Shown in pieces: positions 1 through 9,400 of a stretch of 64,000 nt of DNA; position 1 is the stretch's first letter; each line of letters opens with the position of its first letter. Both the position numbers and the translations under genes were made by a program. The notes below the pieces were generated by a model. It had not been told where the DNA came from, did not search any database, and worked only from the letters and a program-made list of their open reading frames with translations. The DNA comes from Pantoea conspicua (lineage in GTDB: Bacteria; Pseudomonadota; Gammaproteobacteria; Enterobacterales; Enterobacteriaceae): assembly GCF_002095315.1 (NCBI RefSeq), contig NZ_MLFN01000009.1:24131-88130 (forward strand). The letters are read 5' to 3'.

Positions 1-42
1 CATATCGCCGACCCACGATGGGCCGATTACCAGAATTTTCAT
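1..42 (-). CDS. waaF: ADP-heptose--LPS heptosyltransferase II, N-terminal fragment (cut by window edge)
   Basis: Only the first 14 codons are present, reading MKILVIGPSWVGDM, the typical start of WaaF/RfaF, which adds the second heptose to the LPS inner core. It starts 17 bases after the hldD stop on the same strand, as in the hldD-waaF-waaC operon of enterobacteria. The rest lies beyond position 1. The call rests on the short N-terminus plus gene order. Confidence 0.85.
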   Translation of the reverse strand, partial: MKILVIGPSWVGDM

Positions 43-59
43 CGCCGGAGCTGCTTCCT

Positions 60-992
60 TTATGCGTTACGGTTGAGCCAGACCATATATTCAGCGACGC
101 CCTGTGCCACCGTTTTAAATGGCTTATCGTAGCCAGCGGCACGCAGCTTAGTGAGATCCGCCTGGGTATAGGCCTGATAGCGGCCTTTAAGTTTTTCCGG
201 GAACGGAATGTACTCAATCTGGCCTTTCTGATGGAACTTCAGCACCGCATCCGCCACTTCCTGGAAGGACTCAGCGCGGCCGGTACCGCAGTTATAGATG
301 CCGGAAATGCCGTTCTCCCAGCACCACAGATTAACTGCTGCCACATCATCCACATGGATAAAATCACGTTTAAAACCGTCGCTGCCTTCGAACAGTTTTG
401 GATTTTCATCGTTGCTGATTTGCGTATTGAGATGGAAGGCGACGCTTGCCATGCTGCCTTTGTGGCCTTCACGCGGTCCGTAGACGTTGAAATAGCGGAA
501 ACCGCACACCGGAGAATTGGCTTCCGGCAGCATCTGACGGACATAGTGATCGAACAGCATTTTCGAGTAGCCGTAAACGTTAAGCGGCTGCTCATACTGG
601 CGTTCTTCGATAAAATTCTCGTTGCGGCCGCCGTAGGTGGCTGCTGAAGAGGCATAAAGGAACGGGATCTCGCGCTCAAGACAGAAGTGCAGCAGCTCTT
701 TCGAGTACTGATAGTTATTCTCCATCATGTACTTGCCATCCCACTCGGTGGTGGCAGAGCAGGCACCCTGATGAAACACCGCTTCGATCGGGCCTAAATC
801 ATCGCCCGCTATCACGCTCATCAGGAACTCTTCTTTGTCCATGTAGTCGACGATATCCAGATCGACTAAGTTGGCAAACTTGGTGCCATCCTTCAGATTA
901 TCCACCACCAGAATGTCGGTGTGACCGCGATCGTTCAGCGCTTTGACGATGTTGCTGCCAATCATTCCTGCGCCGCCAGTTACGATAATCAT
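60..992 (-). CDS. hldD: ADP-L-glycero-D-manno-heptose-6-epimerase
   Basis: HldD (RfaD) converts ADP-D-glycero-D-manno-heptose to the L,D form, the last step in making the nucleotide heptose used for the LPS inner core in the cytoplasm. The 310-residue product opens with the Rossmann motif [10 protein letters not shown] (residues 5-14). It has the short-chain dehydrogenase pair Tyr140/Lys144 in YGYSK, and SSAATYG near residues 115-121. The frame stays open upstream to 1064, but the start at 992 gives the exact family length and the conserved MIIVTGG N-terminus. It is first in a minus-strand operon with waaF and divergent from kbl. Confidence 0.98.
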   Translation of the reverse strand: MIIVTGGAGMIGSNIVKALNDRGHTDILVVDNLKDGTKFANLVDLDIVDYMDKEEFLMSVIAGDDLGPIEAVFHQGACSATTEWDGKYMMENNYQYSKELLHFCLEREIPFLYASSAATYGGRNENFIEERQYEQPLNVYGYSKMLFDHYVRQMLPEANSPVCGFRYFNVYGPREGHKGSMASVAFHLNTQISNDENPKLFEGSDGFKRDFIHVDDVAAVNLWCWENGISGIYNCGTGRAESFQEVADAVLKFHQKGQIEYIPFPEKLKGRYQAYTQADLTKLRAAGYDKPFKTVAQGVAEYMVWLNRNA

Positions 993-1222
993 GTTGTTAC
1001 CTTCAACGTTGTGGGGTGAAACAGGAGGTTTCACACACGAATACTTCACATCATAACATTTCATCAGGGTGCAGACAGCCAGATGACTCTGTAACGATTT
1101 GTGCGGTATTCGCCAGGGCGTGAACTATCCTGCAAAAATGACATTCTGTTGGGTGATTTATCGTGGTGAAGCTGTCTCTTCAGTAAGATGTGCCAAATTT
1201 TTGCCATCTGAGGAGAGCAATA

Positions 1223-2419
1223 ATGCCCGCGCAATTTTATCAACAACTTCGTCAGCAACTCGATACTGCACGTCAGGAAGGCCTGTTTAAACAGGAGCGG
1301 ATTATCACCTCTGCCCAGCAGACGGAAATCGCGGTCGGCAGCGACCCGGCGGTGATTAACTTCTGTGCCAACAACTACCTGGGATTAGCCAACCATCCCG
1401 CACTGATTCAGGCGGCGAAAGAGGGTATGGACTCGCACGGATTTGGCATGGCCTCGGTGCGCTTCATCTGCGGTACTCAGGACAGCCACAAGCTGCTGGA
1501 AAAACGGCTGGCGGAATTTCTCGGTATGGAGGATGCGATCCTTTACTCCTCCTGTTTCGATGCCAATGGCGGCTTGTTTGAAACCCTGCTGGATGCCCAG
1601 GATGCCATTATTTCTGATGCCCTGAACCACGCCTCAATCATTGACGGCGTCCGGCTCTGCAAAGCGCAGCGCTATCGCTACGCCAATAACGATATGGCGC
1701 AGCTACGTGCACGTTTACAGGAGGCGCGTACTAACGGTGCCCGTCATATTCTGATTGCGACAGATGGCGTGTTCTCAATGGATGGCGTGATTGCTAACCT
1801 GCGGGCAATCTGCGACCTGGCCGATGAATTCTCGGCGCTGGTGATGGTGGATGATTCGCATGCGGTGGGCTTTGTCGGCAATGCCGGCCGCGGGACTCAC
1901 GAATATTGCGAGGTAATGGGCCGTGTCGACATCATCACCGGCACGCTGGGCAAAGCGCTGGGCGGCGCGTCAGGCGGCTACACCGCGGCGAAAGCGGAAG
2001 TGGTGGAGTGGCTGCGTCAGCGTTCGCGGCCTTATCTCTTTTCCAACTCGCTGGCACCGGCAATTGTTGCTGCGTCACTGAGGGTACTTGATCTGTTAAG
2101 TGAAGGCGACGGGCTGCGTCAGCGGTTGTGGGACAACGCCCGCTTCTTCCGTGAGCAGATGAGCGCGGCGGGCTTTACGCTGGCCGGTGCCGACCACGCC
2201 ATTATTCCGGTGATGCTGGGTGAAGCCAGCGTGGCACAGGAGTTTGCCCGCCTGCTGCAACAGGAAGGCATCTATGTCACCGGCTTCTTCTATCCGGTGG
2301 TACCCAAAGGCCAGGCGCGTATCCGCACCCAGATTTCTGCGGCGCACAGCCAGCAGCAGCTCGAACGCGCAGTGGCGGCGTTTACCCGTATCGGCAAACA
2401 ACTGGGCGTCATCGCCTGA
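1223..2419 (+). CDS. kbl: glycine C-acetyltransferase (2-amino-3-ketobutyrate CoA ligase)
   Basis: Kbl is a PLP enzyme that cleaves 2-amino-3-ketobutyrate with CoA to glycine and acetyl-CoA, completing threonine breakdown begun by Tdh. The product is 398 residues, the E. coli length. The PLP-lysine region reads [10 protein letters not shown] near residue 244, and DDSHAVGF precedes it. An upstream in-frame codon at 1190 exists, but ATG 1223 is preceded by GAGGAG and gives the conserved MPAQFYQQL start. tdh follows 10 bases after the stop, so the two form an operon. Confidence 0.98.
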   Translation: MPAQFYQQLRQQLDTARQEGLFKQERIITSAQQTEIAVGSDPAVINFCANNYLGLANHPALIQAAKEGMDSHGFGMASVRFICGTQDSHKLLEKRLAEFLGMEDAILYSSCFDANGGLFETLLDAQDAIISDALNHASIIDGVRLCKAQRYRYANNDMAQLRARLQEARTNGARHILIATDGVFSMDGVIANLRAICDLADEFSALVMVDDSHAVGFVGNAGRGTHEYCEVMGRVDIITGTLGKALGGASGGYTAAKAEVVEWLRQRSRPYLFSNSLAPAIVAASLRVLDLLSEGDGLRQRLWDNARFFREQMSAAGFTLAGADHAIIPVMLGEASVAQEFARLLQQEGIYVTGFFYPVVPKGQARIRTQISAAHSQQQLERAVAAFTRIGKQLGVIA

Positions 2420-2429
2420 GGAATCAACC

Positions 2430-3458
2430 ATGAAAGCACTCGCCAAACTCAAACCAGAAGCGGGCATCTGGATGGTGACCGACGCGCCCATTCCTGAGCC
2501 GGGCCATAACGACCTGCTGATAAAGATCCGCAAAACGGCTATCTGCGGCACTGACGTGCATATCTACAACTGGGACGACTGGTCGCGTAAAACCATTCCG
2601 GTGCCGATGATTGTGGGTCATGAGTATGTCGGTGAAGTGGTCGCGATCGGGCAGGAAGTTAAAGGCTTTACGGTGGGTGATCGGGTGTCAGGCGAAGGCC
2701 ACATCACCTGTGGTCACTGCCGTAACTGCCGCGCCGGACGGACTCATCTTTGCCGCAATACCGTCGGCGTGGGCGTTAACCGTCAGGGCTGTTTTGCTGA
2801 ATATCTGGTCATCCCGGCATTTAACGCGTTCAAAATTCCTGACAACATTTCCGATGAGCTGGCGGCGATTTTTGATCCGTTCGGCAATGCGGTACATACC
2901 GCGTTGTCGTTTGACCTGGTCGGCGAAGATGTACTGATCTCCGGTGCCGGCCCGATCGGCATTATGGCGGCGGCGGTCTGTCGTCATGTTGGCGCGCGCA
3001 ATGTGGTGATTACCGACATCAATGAATACCGGCTGTCGCTGGCGCAAAAAATGGGCGTCACCCGGGCAGTGAACGTGGCGAAAGAGGATCTGCGTGAGGT
3101 GATGCAGTCGCTGGGGATGACCGAAGGATTTGATGTCGGACTGGAGATGTCAGGCGCACCGCCTGCTTTCCGCTCGCTGCTGGAGGTGATGAACCACGGC
3201 GGACGCATCGCGCTGCTGGGTATCCCTCCGGGTGAAATGGCCATCGACTGGAATCTGGTGATCTTTAAGGGGCTGTTCATTAAGGGGATCTATGGCCGTG
3301 AGATGTTTGAGACCTGGTATAAAATGGCGGCGCTGATTCAGTCCGGCCTCGACTTAACGCCGATTATTACCCATCGCTATGGGATTGATGATTTTCAGCA
3401 GGGCTTTGATGAAATGCGTTCCGGGCGTTCAGGAAAAGTGATCCTGAACTGGGATTAA
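2430..3458 (+). CDS. tdh: L-threonine 3-dehydrogenase
   Basis: Tdh oxidises L-threonine with NAD+ to 2-amino-3-ketobutyrate, the substrate of the adjacent Kbl. This zinc medium-chain dehydrogenase is 342 residues. It shows the catalytic zinc ligands Cys39 (CGTDVH) and His64-Glu65 (VGHEYVGE), the structural zinc cysteines in [15 protein letters not shown], and a Rossmann segment [12 protein letters not shown]. The start at 2430 follows AGGAATCAACC and gives the family N-terminus [10 protein letters not shown]. Longer in-frame reads from 2220 overlap kbl and are rejected. Confidence 0.98.
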   Translation: MKALAKLKPEAGIWMVTDAPIPEPGHNDLLIKIRKTAICGTDVHIYNWDDWSRKTIPVPMIVGHEYVGEVVAIGQEVKGFTVGDRVSGEGHITCGHCRNCRAGRTHLCRNTVGVGVNRQGCFAEYLVIPAFNAFKIPDNISDELAAIFDPFGNAVHTALSFDLVGEDVLISGAGPIGIMAAAVCRHVGARNVVITDINEYRLSLAQKMGVTRAVNVAKEDLREVMQSLGMTEGFDVGLEMSGAPPAFRSLLEVMNHGGRIALLGIPPGEMAIDWNLVIFKGLFIKGIYGREMFETWYKMAALIQSGLDLTPIITHRYGIDDFQQGFDEMRSGRSGKVILNWD

Positions 3459-3483
3459 AAAAACGGCCGCCGTGTTGCGGCCG
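3456..3483 (-). terminator. intrinsic terminator for the glycosyltransferase pair
   Basis: On the minus strand a CGGCCGC/GCGGCCG stem (3464-3470 with 3477-3483) is followed by a run of T, just downstream of the 3489-4400 gene. It also sits immediately after the tdh stop. The plus strand has only a short GTTGTT after the stem, so minus-strand termination is better supported. Confidence 0.7.
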
Positions 3484-3488
3484 CGTTG

Positions 3489-4400
3489 TTATGCCTGCTT
3501 TTTCTCTTCGTCGGTCAGGTAGCGCACCTTACGGGTGTAATCCTGACCTTTGAACGTCAGCGGCTGACGGGGATCACGAAGGTATTTTTGCCATTCCGAC
3601 AGCGGAAAGCCGCCATGCGCGCCGACCACTTCCGCCGGGATCACGGCGGACTGGCCGCCCATTTTCTTCGAAACCGGCCAGTTGGCCCATTCACCCAGAT
3701 TCACGGTTTTAAGATCCAGCATGTCCAGCAACACCGCCAGCGGCAGCTGGTCAGTGGGCGGCTGGCTGTCATTCATTAAGTTCCAGGTGTCATTGAACAG
3801 GGTCAGCCACAGAGGAGAAATACGCTGCCAGACTGCACGCGTTGCCGCCAGATAAGCGCCATTGACGTGGTCGACCAGGTAAGGTCGGATGCTGGGCAGG
3901 TAATAAGCCGGGATCGCTTCTTCAGGCGCGCCTTCCAGCTTGGCAATCATTTTTCCCTGGCGGAAGCTGGAGTAGAGATGGCCTGGCCTCATCCGGATGT
4001 CAGGCATCTTAAGCAGGTTGAGGTCAGAATCGATCATCAGAATACCGTCGCCTCTGGCCTGCAGCGGCGCCTGCAGCTTGATTAACCGGCTGCGATAGAT
4101 CTGCTTATAGCGATAGTTTTCTTCGCGATGCGGCACTTCCAGCGTGGCAATCCGGGTTTTCGCAGGCAGCTCGCCAAAGGCGGCGGCGGGCTGATCGCTG
4201 ACGATCACAATCTCTTCCGCCTGGGTCGCAAAGCGCGCGGCAAACGAGGCGCTCAGCTTCGCTTCTTCGATGTAATCCGCGCCGGTGCAGGGGATCACTA
4301 CCGAGGTGACCGTGACATCACCCTGAACGCCCGCCTGATCGTAGGGCAGATTATGGCGCGCCCGGATATGGCGATAGCGAGGATTTAAAAAATTAAACAT
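3489..4400 (-). CDS. putative GT-A type glycosyltransferase, family not identified
   Basis: A 303-residue soluble protein that I do not recognise as a named gene. A DSD motif (residues 124-126, MIDSDLNLL) follows predicted alternating strands and helices, as in metal-dependent GT-A nucleotide-sugar transferases. No signal peptide or membrane span is evident. Its ATG overlaps the stop of the upstream GT4 gene by 8 bases (ATGTTTAA), so the two are probably translationally coupled. It lies next to LPS-core genes, in the slot where E. coli carries waaH or htrL, which suggests a role in LPS or another surface glycan. A longer frame to 4496 lies inside the upstream gene. Confidence 0.65.
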   Translation of the reverse strand: MFNFLNPRYRHIRARHNLPYDQAGVQGDVTVTSVVIPCTGADYIEEAKLSASFAARFATQAEEIVIVSDQPAAAFGELPAKTRIATLEVPHREENYRYKQIYRSRLIKLQAPLQARGDGILMIDSDLNLLKMPDIRMRPGHLYSSFRQGKMIAKLEGAPEEAIPAYYLPSIRPYLVDHVNGAYLAATRAVWQRISPLWLTLFNDTWNLMNDSQPPTDQLPLAVLLDMLDLKTVNLGEWANWPVSKKMGGQSAVIPAEVVGAHGGFPLSEWQKYLRDPRQPLTFKGQDYTRKVRYLTDEEKKQA

Positions 4401-5622
4401 GGGGTTTTTCTCTGACGACGCTCTGGAGAATAGTCTCGACGCCGCTGACATAGGTTTCAATAGCGTATTGTTCACGCACGCGCTTGCCTGCCGCATTGAT
4501 CAGTCGCTGACGTAAATCCGCATCCTGCCACAGCGCCGTAAGATGCTGGGTCAGTTGCACCACATTGCCGTAATCAAACAGCAACCCGGTTTCATCATGA
4601 CTGATCAATTCGGCAGTGCCGACCACGCGTGAACCGACCACGGCGGTGTTCACCAGCATCGCTTCCAGCACCACGCGGGGCAGGCCTTCGCTGCGCGACG
4701 CCAGGATAAAAGTATCGAGGGCGGTGAGATAATCCAGCGCGTTATTCTGAAAACCGGTAAACACTACATGGTGCTGAATATTTTCCGCCGTCGCCAGCTG
4801 CAACAGCTGCTGGAGTTCGGGACCGGCGCCAACAATCATCATTTTCCAGTCAGCGTCCGGATGAGCGCGTTTGAAACGTCCCAGCGCCTGCAGGATATGA
4901 TGATTAGATTTACGTAATATCAGCGAGCCAATCGAGCCAAACACAAAGGTGTTGGGCGCCAGTTTAAAGCGCTGACGCACTTCAAGGCGGTCGGGCAGCG
5001 GCTGGTGAATATCGATGGCGTTGCTGACGGTAAAACAGCGAGCCGCATTGACGCCGTGCTTGCGTAACGTGGCGTTCACACCCTCAGATACCGCGATCAC
5101 CGCCTGACAATCCTGATTTACCATGCTGACCAGTCGCGGCTCCAGTAGCGGATCGATACGGCAGTGCTGCACCACGGCGACATTCAGACCACGTGCTGCC
5201 AGATAGCCTTCAACGTTGGTGCTGGGCTGGTTGTTCATGTAAAGAATGTCGTAATTACCCAGCTGTAGCAGCGAATTGATTTTGCTGGCGTTGGGGATGA
5301 CGCGCCAGCGCTCATCAACCAGGTCGATAGCACGCTTCTTGAATTTTTTATTAAAAAACAGCAGGGCGCGCATCACTTCTTTGACGACTTTAGCCCAGCG
5401 CGGTTGTTTAATCTGCGGAATGAAAAATACCGGAATATCCAGGGCCAGCAACGCGGACTCAATGGTTTCGTCGTTGCCACGGCTGTAGTTGTGGTAAAAG
5501 CAGCAGGTGATATCGAATTTCTGACGATCAATACGCTTCAGCAGCTCCAGCATACTGTTGGTGCCGCCACCCCATTCTCTGCCGTTATCCAGCAGCAGAA
5601 TTTTTTGTTTATTAATCGTCAT
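4393..5622 (-). CDS. glycosyltransferase family 4 (group 1) protein
   Basis: A 409-residue GT-B protein. The N-terminus KILLLDNGREWGGGTNSM is a typical acceptor-domain glycine loop. The C-terminal half carries GSIGSLILRKSNHH and the donor-site signature SRSEGLPRVVLEAML, matching the E-x7-E motif of GT4 enzymes. It overlaps the next glycosyltransferase gene by 8 bases. Position near hldD/waaF suggests a role in LPS core or surface polysaccharide, but the sugar and acceptor cannot be read from sequence. The start is chosen at ATG 5622; an alternative TTG lies three codons upstream. Confidence 0.8.
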   Translation of the reverse strand: MTINKQKILLLDNGREWGGGTNSMLELLKRIDRQKFDITCCFYHNYSRGNDETIESALLALDIPVFFIPQIKQPRWAKVVKEVMRALLFFNKKFKKRAIDLVDERWRVIPNASKINSLLQLGNYDILYMNNQPSTNVEGYLAARGLNVAVVQHCRIDPLLEPRLVSMVNQDCQAVIAVSEGVNATLRKHGVNAARCFTVSNAIDIHQPLPDRLEVRQRFKLAPNTFVFGSIGSLILRKSNHHILQALGRFKRAHPDADWKMMIVGAGPELQQLLQLATAENIQHHVVFTGFQNNALDYLTALDTFILASRSEGLPRVVLEAMLVNTAVVGSRVVGTAELISHDETGLLFDYGNVVQLTQHLTALWQDADLRQRLINAAGKRVREQYAIETYVSGVETILQSVVREKPHV

Positions 5623-5725
5623 CCGTCTCAATATTCCACACAGCAGCTCATGGCCCGACCCGGGATTATAGTAATTTCTGCATAGAATTGAACGCTAAGC
5701 TGCAGACTTAGCATTCATCGCACAT

Positions 5726-6628
5726 TCAGAACAGACTTTTTACCTGCTTAAACAACGGACTCCGGGCCACGCTTTCGCTGACGACATTCAGTGCATGAAT
5801 CGCCGGGACCGGCGTCAGCGGCTGCTTTGGCTTACACAGCCCAGGCGGCTGGAAGCGCGGTGTGGTGGGCTTTTGCGGCGTGACTGGCGTGCGAGAGCCG
5901 TTATGCAACGGTTCGTTCAGCAACTGGCTGGGCCGGACTAAGGTAATCTCCGCTGGCAGCGTCGGTAACATCTGTTGCAGCACGCGTACCGTGTTGGGAT
6001 GCGGATGACCAATCGCGATGGCGTATCCATCACGCTGCGCCAGTCTCACCGCACGGCTGAACTGCTGACGAATGGCGTTAATATCCTGGCTGTCATCAAG
6101 AAACACTCTGCGTTTCAGCACTTTGACCTGGGTCCCCACTGCGGCCGGGACAGCCTGACTGTTAGCAATCGTCATGCTATCGAGGAAGTAGAGGTTGTAG
6201 TGGTTAAGCGCCTGCATCACCTTCTGCATGCCGGGCAGGCTGGAAGTCATTCTGCTGCCCATATGGTTATTGAGACCCACCGCATAAGGCACGTTGTTAA
6301 CCGCATTGCGCATGATGCGCGCCACCTCTTCGCTGCTCATCTCCGGCGTTAAGGTATCTTTCTCCAGCGGCTGCTTGCTGAGCGGCGCCATCGGCAGATG
6401 GATCAGCACTTCATGCCCCATCTGATGCGCTTTGCTGGCCATTTCATGCGCGTGCGGCGCATTGGGCAGCACGGCAACCGAAATCGCCTGTGGCATCTGC
6501 AGAACCTTATTTTCTTCGGTCGGGCGATAGCCGACATCATCAATCACAATCGCGAGTTTGCCCGCGTGGGCAGCGTAGCTGAGCAGCAGGCTACTCAGCA
6601 GTACGGAGATTTTTCGAAGTTGCAGCAA
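5726..6628 (-). CDS. yibQ: divergent polysaccharide deacetylase family protein YibQ
   Basis: A periplasmic protein of about 300 residues. A signal peptide (LRKISVLLSSLLLSYAAHAG) is followed by KLAIVIDDVGYRP, the first strand of the NodB-like deacetylase fold. Further fold motifs are LIHLPMAP, NNHMGSRMT and IAIGHPHP. The likely start is TTG at 6628, preceded by AGGAAAA at good spacing that overlaps the end of envC, so it is co-transcribed with envC. The substrate is unknown. The proline-rich C-terminus (about residues 245-280) looks poorly conserved. Confidence 0.9.
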   Translation of the reverse strand: MLQLRKISVLLSSLLLSYAAHAGKLAIVIDDVGYRPTEENKVLQMPQAISVAVLPNAPHAHEMASKAHQMGHEVLIHLPMAPLSKQPLEKDTLTPEMSSEEVARIMRNAVNNVPYAVGLNNHMGSRMTSSLPGMQKVMQALNHYNLYFLDSMTIANSQAVPAAVGTQVKVLKRRVFLDDSQDINAIRQQFSRAVRLAQRDGYAIAIGHPHPNTVRVLQQMLPTLPAEITLVRPSQLLNEPLHNGSRTPVTPQKPTTPRFQPPGLCKPKQPLTPVPAIHALNVVSESVARSPLFKQVKSLF

Positions 6629-6631
6629 AAC

Positions 6632-7933
6632 TTATTTTCCTAACCACGGCAGTGGGTTGACGGCCTGGCCCTGACGTCGGATTTCAAAATAGAGCGATGG
6701 GGTGCCACGGCCACCGCTGGTGCCGACCAGCGCGATCGGCTGACCGGCTTTCACCTGGGCACCTACCGTGACCAGCGCACTCTGGTTATAGCCATACAGA
6801 CTCATATCGCCTTTACCATGCTCCAGTACCACCACCAGACCATAGCCCTGCAACCAGTCGGCCATCAGCACGCGACCGTCGGCGATGGCTTTCACCTCGG
6901 TGCCTTCCCGCGCATCAATCACCAGCCCTTTCCAGCGCAGTTCACCCTGTAACTGTTCGCCAAAGCGATGTTCGATACGCCCGCGTACCGGCCACAAGGC
7001 CTGGCCGCCGGCGCGACCTAAGCCGCCAGTCCGGGCGACCAGTTCACGTTCACTCTGGGTGGGCTGATAACGCGAGCCTTTGGCTTTCGCCTGCGCCTGG
7101 CGCTGACGGACTTTTTCCGCCTCACGCGCTTCGCGGGCGGCACGTTCGCGTGCTTCACGTTCTGCCCGGGCGATTTTGTCCTGCAGGCGGGTTTCGTTCT
7201 GGCGCATCTCCACCAGATCGGCCTGATCTTTTTCCAGTGCGCTTTCCAGAGAAGTCAGGGTTTTCTTACGTGCTGCGCTCGCCTGCTGCAGTTTCTGCTG
7301 CTGGCTTTGCTGCTGGGTCAGCAGGCTCTTCTGCTGCTGCTGTTTCTGCTCCAGCGAGGCACGCTGCTGATTCAAATCCTGCCGTGTCTGCTGTAGTGCC
7401 TCAATGCTTTGCTGGCGCGCGGCATTCAGGTAACCAAAATAGGCCAGGATGCGCTCGCTGCGCTGGCTCTCTTCGCCACCGAGCAGCAGTTGCAGGCCAT
7501 TATGCTGACCCTGGCGAAATGCAGCATCGAGCTGTTGCGAAAGCAGCTTTTCCTGTTGTCCCTGCTGTTTTTCAAGCCGGGCGATCGAGGCGGCGAGCTG
7601 GGTGATTTCATTATTCAGGGCTGTCAGGCTATTGCGGGTTTCACGCAGCTGACGACTGGCCTGAGCGATAATTTTTTCCTGGCTCTGTAACTGATCCAGC
7701 AGCTTGCTGCGCTGCAGCTTTTGCGCTTTGACGCTTTTTTCTTTTTCGGCGATGTTTTGCTGAATAGACTGCAGCTGAGATTTGCTGTCATCTGCACTCT
7801 GCGCAGCGGCTGGCAATAACAGTACGCCCGCACAAAGCAGGCTAAGGGAGAGACTGGACAGATGTGTGGACAACGGCAGGTTATGGCCGTTGCGACGGGT
7901 CCTTGTGTGCGAAACGGTTGTTTTTCCCTTCAT
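6632..7933 (-). CDS. envC: murein hydrolase activator EnvC
   Basis: EnvC activates the amidases AmiA and AmiB at the septum and acts with FtsEX in daughter-cell separation. The 433-residue product has an N-terminal export signal (SLSLSLLCAGVLLLPAAAQSA). A long Gln/Lys/Glu-rich coiled coil follows (about residues 50-290), then a C-terminal LytM domain. The LytM zinc ligands are missing: the usual His of the LHFE motif is Tyr in SLYFEIRR, as expected for a regulatory rather than catalytic LytM. ATG 7933 is preferred over the open upstream frame to 8080. Unlike E. coli, no gpmM lies upstream. Confidence 0.95.
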   Translation of the reverse strand: MKGKTTVSHTRTRRNGHNLPLSTHLSSLSLSLLCAGVLLLPAAAQSADDSKSQLQSIQQNIAEKEKSVKAQKLQRSKLLDQLQSQEKIIAQASRQLRETRNSLTALNNEITQLAASIARLEKQQGQQEKLLSQQLDAAFRQGQHNGLQLLLGGEESQRSERILAYFGYLNAARQQSIEALQQTRQDLNQQRASLEQKQQQQKSLLTQQQSQQQKLQQASAARKKTLTSLESALEKDQADLVEMRQNETRLQDKIARAEREARERAAREAREAEKVRQRQAQAKAKGSRYQPTQSERELVARTGGLGRAGGQALWPVRGRIEHRFGEQLQGELRWKGLVIDAREGTEVKAIADGRVLMADWLQGYGLVVVLEHGKGDMSLYGYNQSALVTVGAQVKAGQPIALVGTSGGRGTPSLYFEIRRQGQAVNPLPWLGK

Positions 7934-8186
7934 AGGCCAATGATTATTCCACGATGAACCGCCGCTTACCAGCAAACCGCACCGGCATTTGCTTTTCCAG
8001 TTATGTCCGGTTTTTTCAGGACACCGCCTAAGCGTTACGTCATTTTTGCGCTTTCGCCAGATTTTTTTGGAAAATGACACTCAAATTGCCACTCTCGCCG
8101 CTTAGCATCTGTACATGAGAGGTGGCGCAGGTATACTCAGAACCCTTGTTTTAGCTTATTAGCCCGGTCTGGAGTCGTTACCCCTC

Positions 8187-8617
8187 ATGCAAGAAATTAT
8201 GCAGTTTGCAAGCAATCACCCCATCCTCAGTCTGGCGTGGGTCGCTTTACTCATTCTGGTGATTGTGACTACCGTTAAAGGAATGTTCTCTAAGGTAAAA
8301 ACCATCAGCCGCGGTGAAGCAACCCGCCTGATTAACAAAGAGGACGCGGTAGTTGTAGACGTGCGTTCGCGCGACGATTTTCGCAGAGGGCATATCTCTG
8401 GTGCGCTGAATGTGGCAGCCGCAGAGATTAAAAAGGCAACTTAGGCGAGCTGGAAAAGCATAAAGCGCAGCCCATCATTGTGGTATGTGCGACCGGACAA
8501 AGCGCGGCCGATCCTGCTGCCCATCTGAGTGCCGCTGGCTTCACTCAGGTTTCGGTGCTGAAAGACGGCATCAGCGGCTGGAGCGGTGAAAATCTGCCGT
8601 TAATTCGCGGTAAATAA
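8187..8617 (+). pseudogene. yibN: rhodanese-like protein YibN, interrupted by a 1-base frameshift
   Basis: The product begins [16 protein letters not shown] with one N-terminal membrane span, followed by a rhodanese domain ([16 protein letters not shown]). The frame stops at 8444. From about 8441 the neighbouring frame continues [19 protein letters not shown] to the stop at 8617. Adding one G to the AAAAAGGC run near 8431-8437 joins both halves into 143 residues, the E. coli length. The rhodanese loop keeps a cysteine (CATGQS). It is either a recent pseudogene or, more likely, a sequencing error. grxC and secB follow in the same direction. Confidence 0.88.
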
Positions 8618-8636
8618 TCTTACTGAGGTGCTAATC

Positions 8637-8891
8637 ATGGCAAATGTTGAGATGTACACCAAAGCAACCTGTCCTTACTGCCACCGGGCAAAGGCGCTGT
8701 TGACGCAAAAAGGCGTTTCGTTCCAGGAGATCCCCATCGATGGCGACATGGCGAAACGTGAAGAGATGATCAAGCGCAGCGGCCGCACGACCGTGCCTCA
8801 GATTTTCATTGATGCGCAGCACATTGGCGGCTGCAATGACTTATTCGCACTCGATAATCGCGAAGGTTTAGATCCCTTACTGCAGGCGTAA
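8637..8891 (+). CDS. grxC: glutaredoxin 3
   Basis: An 84-residue cytoplasmic dithiol glutaredoxin. It has the active site CPYC (Cys12-Cys15), the cis-proline loop TVPQIF and the glutathione-binding GGCNDL. It reduces protein disulfides and ribonucleotide reductase using glutathione. The start at 8637 ([10 protein letters not shown]) follows TGAGGTGC; an in-frame codon nine bases upstream is less well placed. It sits between yibN and secB as in E. coli. Confidence 0.98.
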   Translation: MANVEMYTKATCPYCHRAKALLTQKGVSFQEIPIDGDMAKREEMIKRSGRTTVPQIFIDAQHIGGCNDLFALDNREGLDPLLQA

Positions 8892-8929
8892 GTTTACGCC
8901 GGATATTCTCACTTATAGGACCTGGTCAC

Positions 8930-9400
8930 ATGTCAGAACACAACACTAACGAAATGCAATTCCAGATTCAGCGCGTCTACACCAAAGATATCTCGTTTGA
9001 AGCGCCTAACGCGCCGCAGGTTTTCCAGAAAGAGTGGGAGCCGGACGTCAAACTGGATCTGGATACTGCATCTTCTCAACTGGCTGACGAAGTCTATGAA
9101 GTCGTGCTGCGTGTGACTGTAACCGCGACCGTGGGTGAAGAGACCGCTTTCCTGTGTGAAGTTCAGCAGGCCGGTATTTTCACCATCAGCGGTATCGAAG
9201 GCACGCAGATGGCACATTGCCTGGGCGCTTACTGCCCGAACATTCTGTTCCCGTATGCACGTGAATGCATTACCAGCCTGGTTTCTCGTGGTACTTTCCC
9301 GCAGCTGAACCTGGCGCCGGTTAACTTTGATGCGCTGTTTATGAACTACCTGCAGCAGCAGCAAGGTGAAGAAGGCGCTGAACCACATCAGGATGCCTGA
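8930..9400 (+). CDS. secB: protein-export chaperone SecB
   Basis: SecB keeps precursors unfolded and delivers them to SecA. The product is 156 residues, close to E. coli SecB (155). It shows the conserved [19 protein letters not shown] start region, the SecA-interaction stretch [15 protein letters not shown] and an acidic C-terminal tail. RBS AGGACC precedes it. Its TGA shares one base with the gpsA ATG (TGATG), so gpsA is probably translationally coupled. Confidence 0.98.
   Translation: MSEHNTNEMQFQIQRVYTKDISFEAPNAPQVFQKEWEPDVKLDLDTASSQLADEVYEVVLRVTVTATVGEETAFLCEVQQAGIFTISGIEGTQMAHCLGAYCPNILFPYARECITSLVSRGTFPQLNLAPVNFDALFMNYLQQQQGEEGAEPHQDA

Noticed and set aside
18..647. Open frame antisense to hldD
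   Set aside because: Entirely covered by hldD, which has clear catalytic motifs; no signal for a gene on the other strand.
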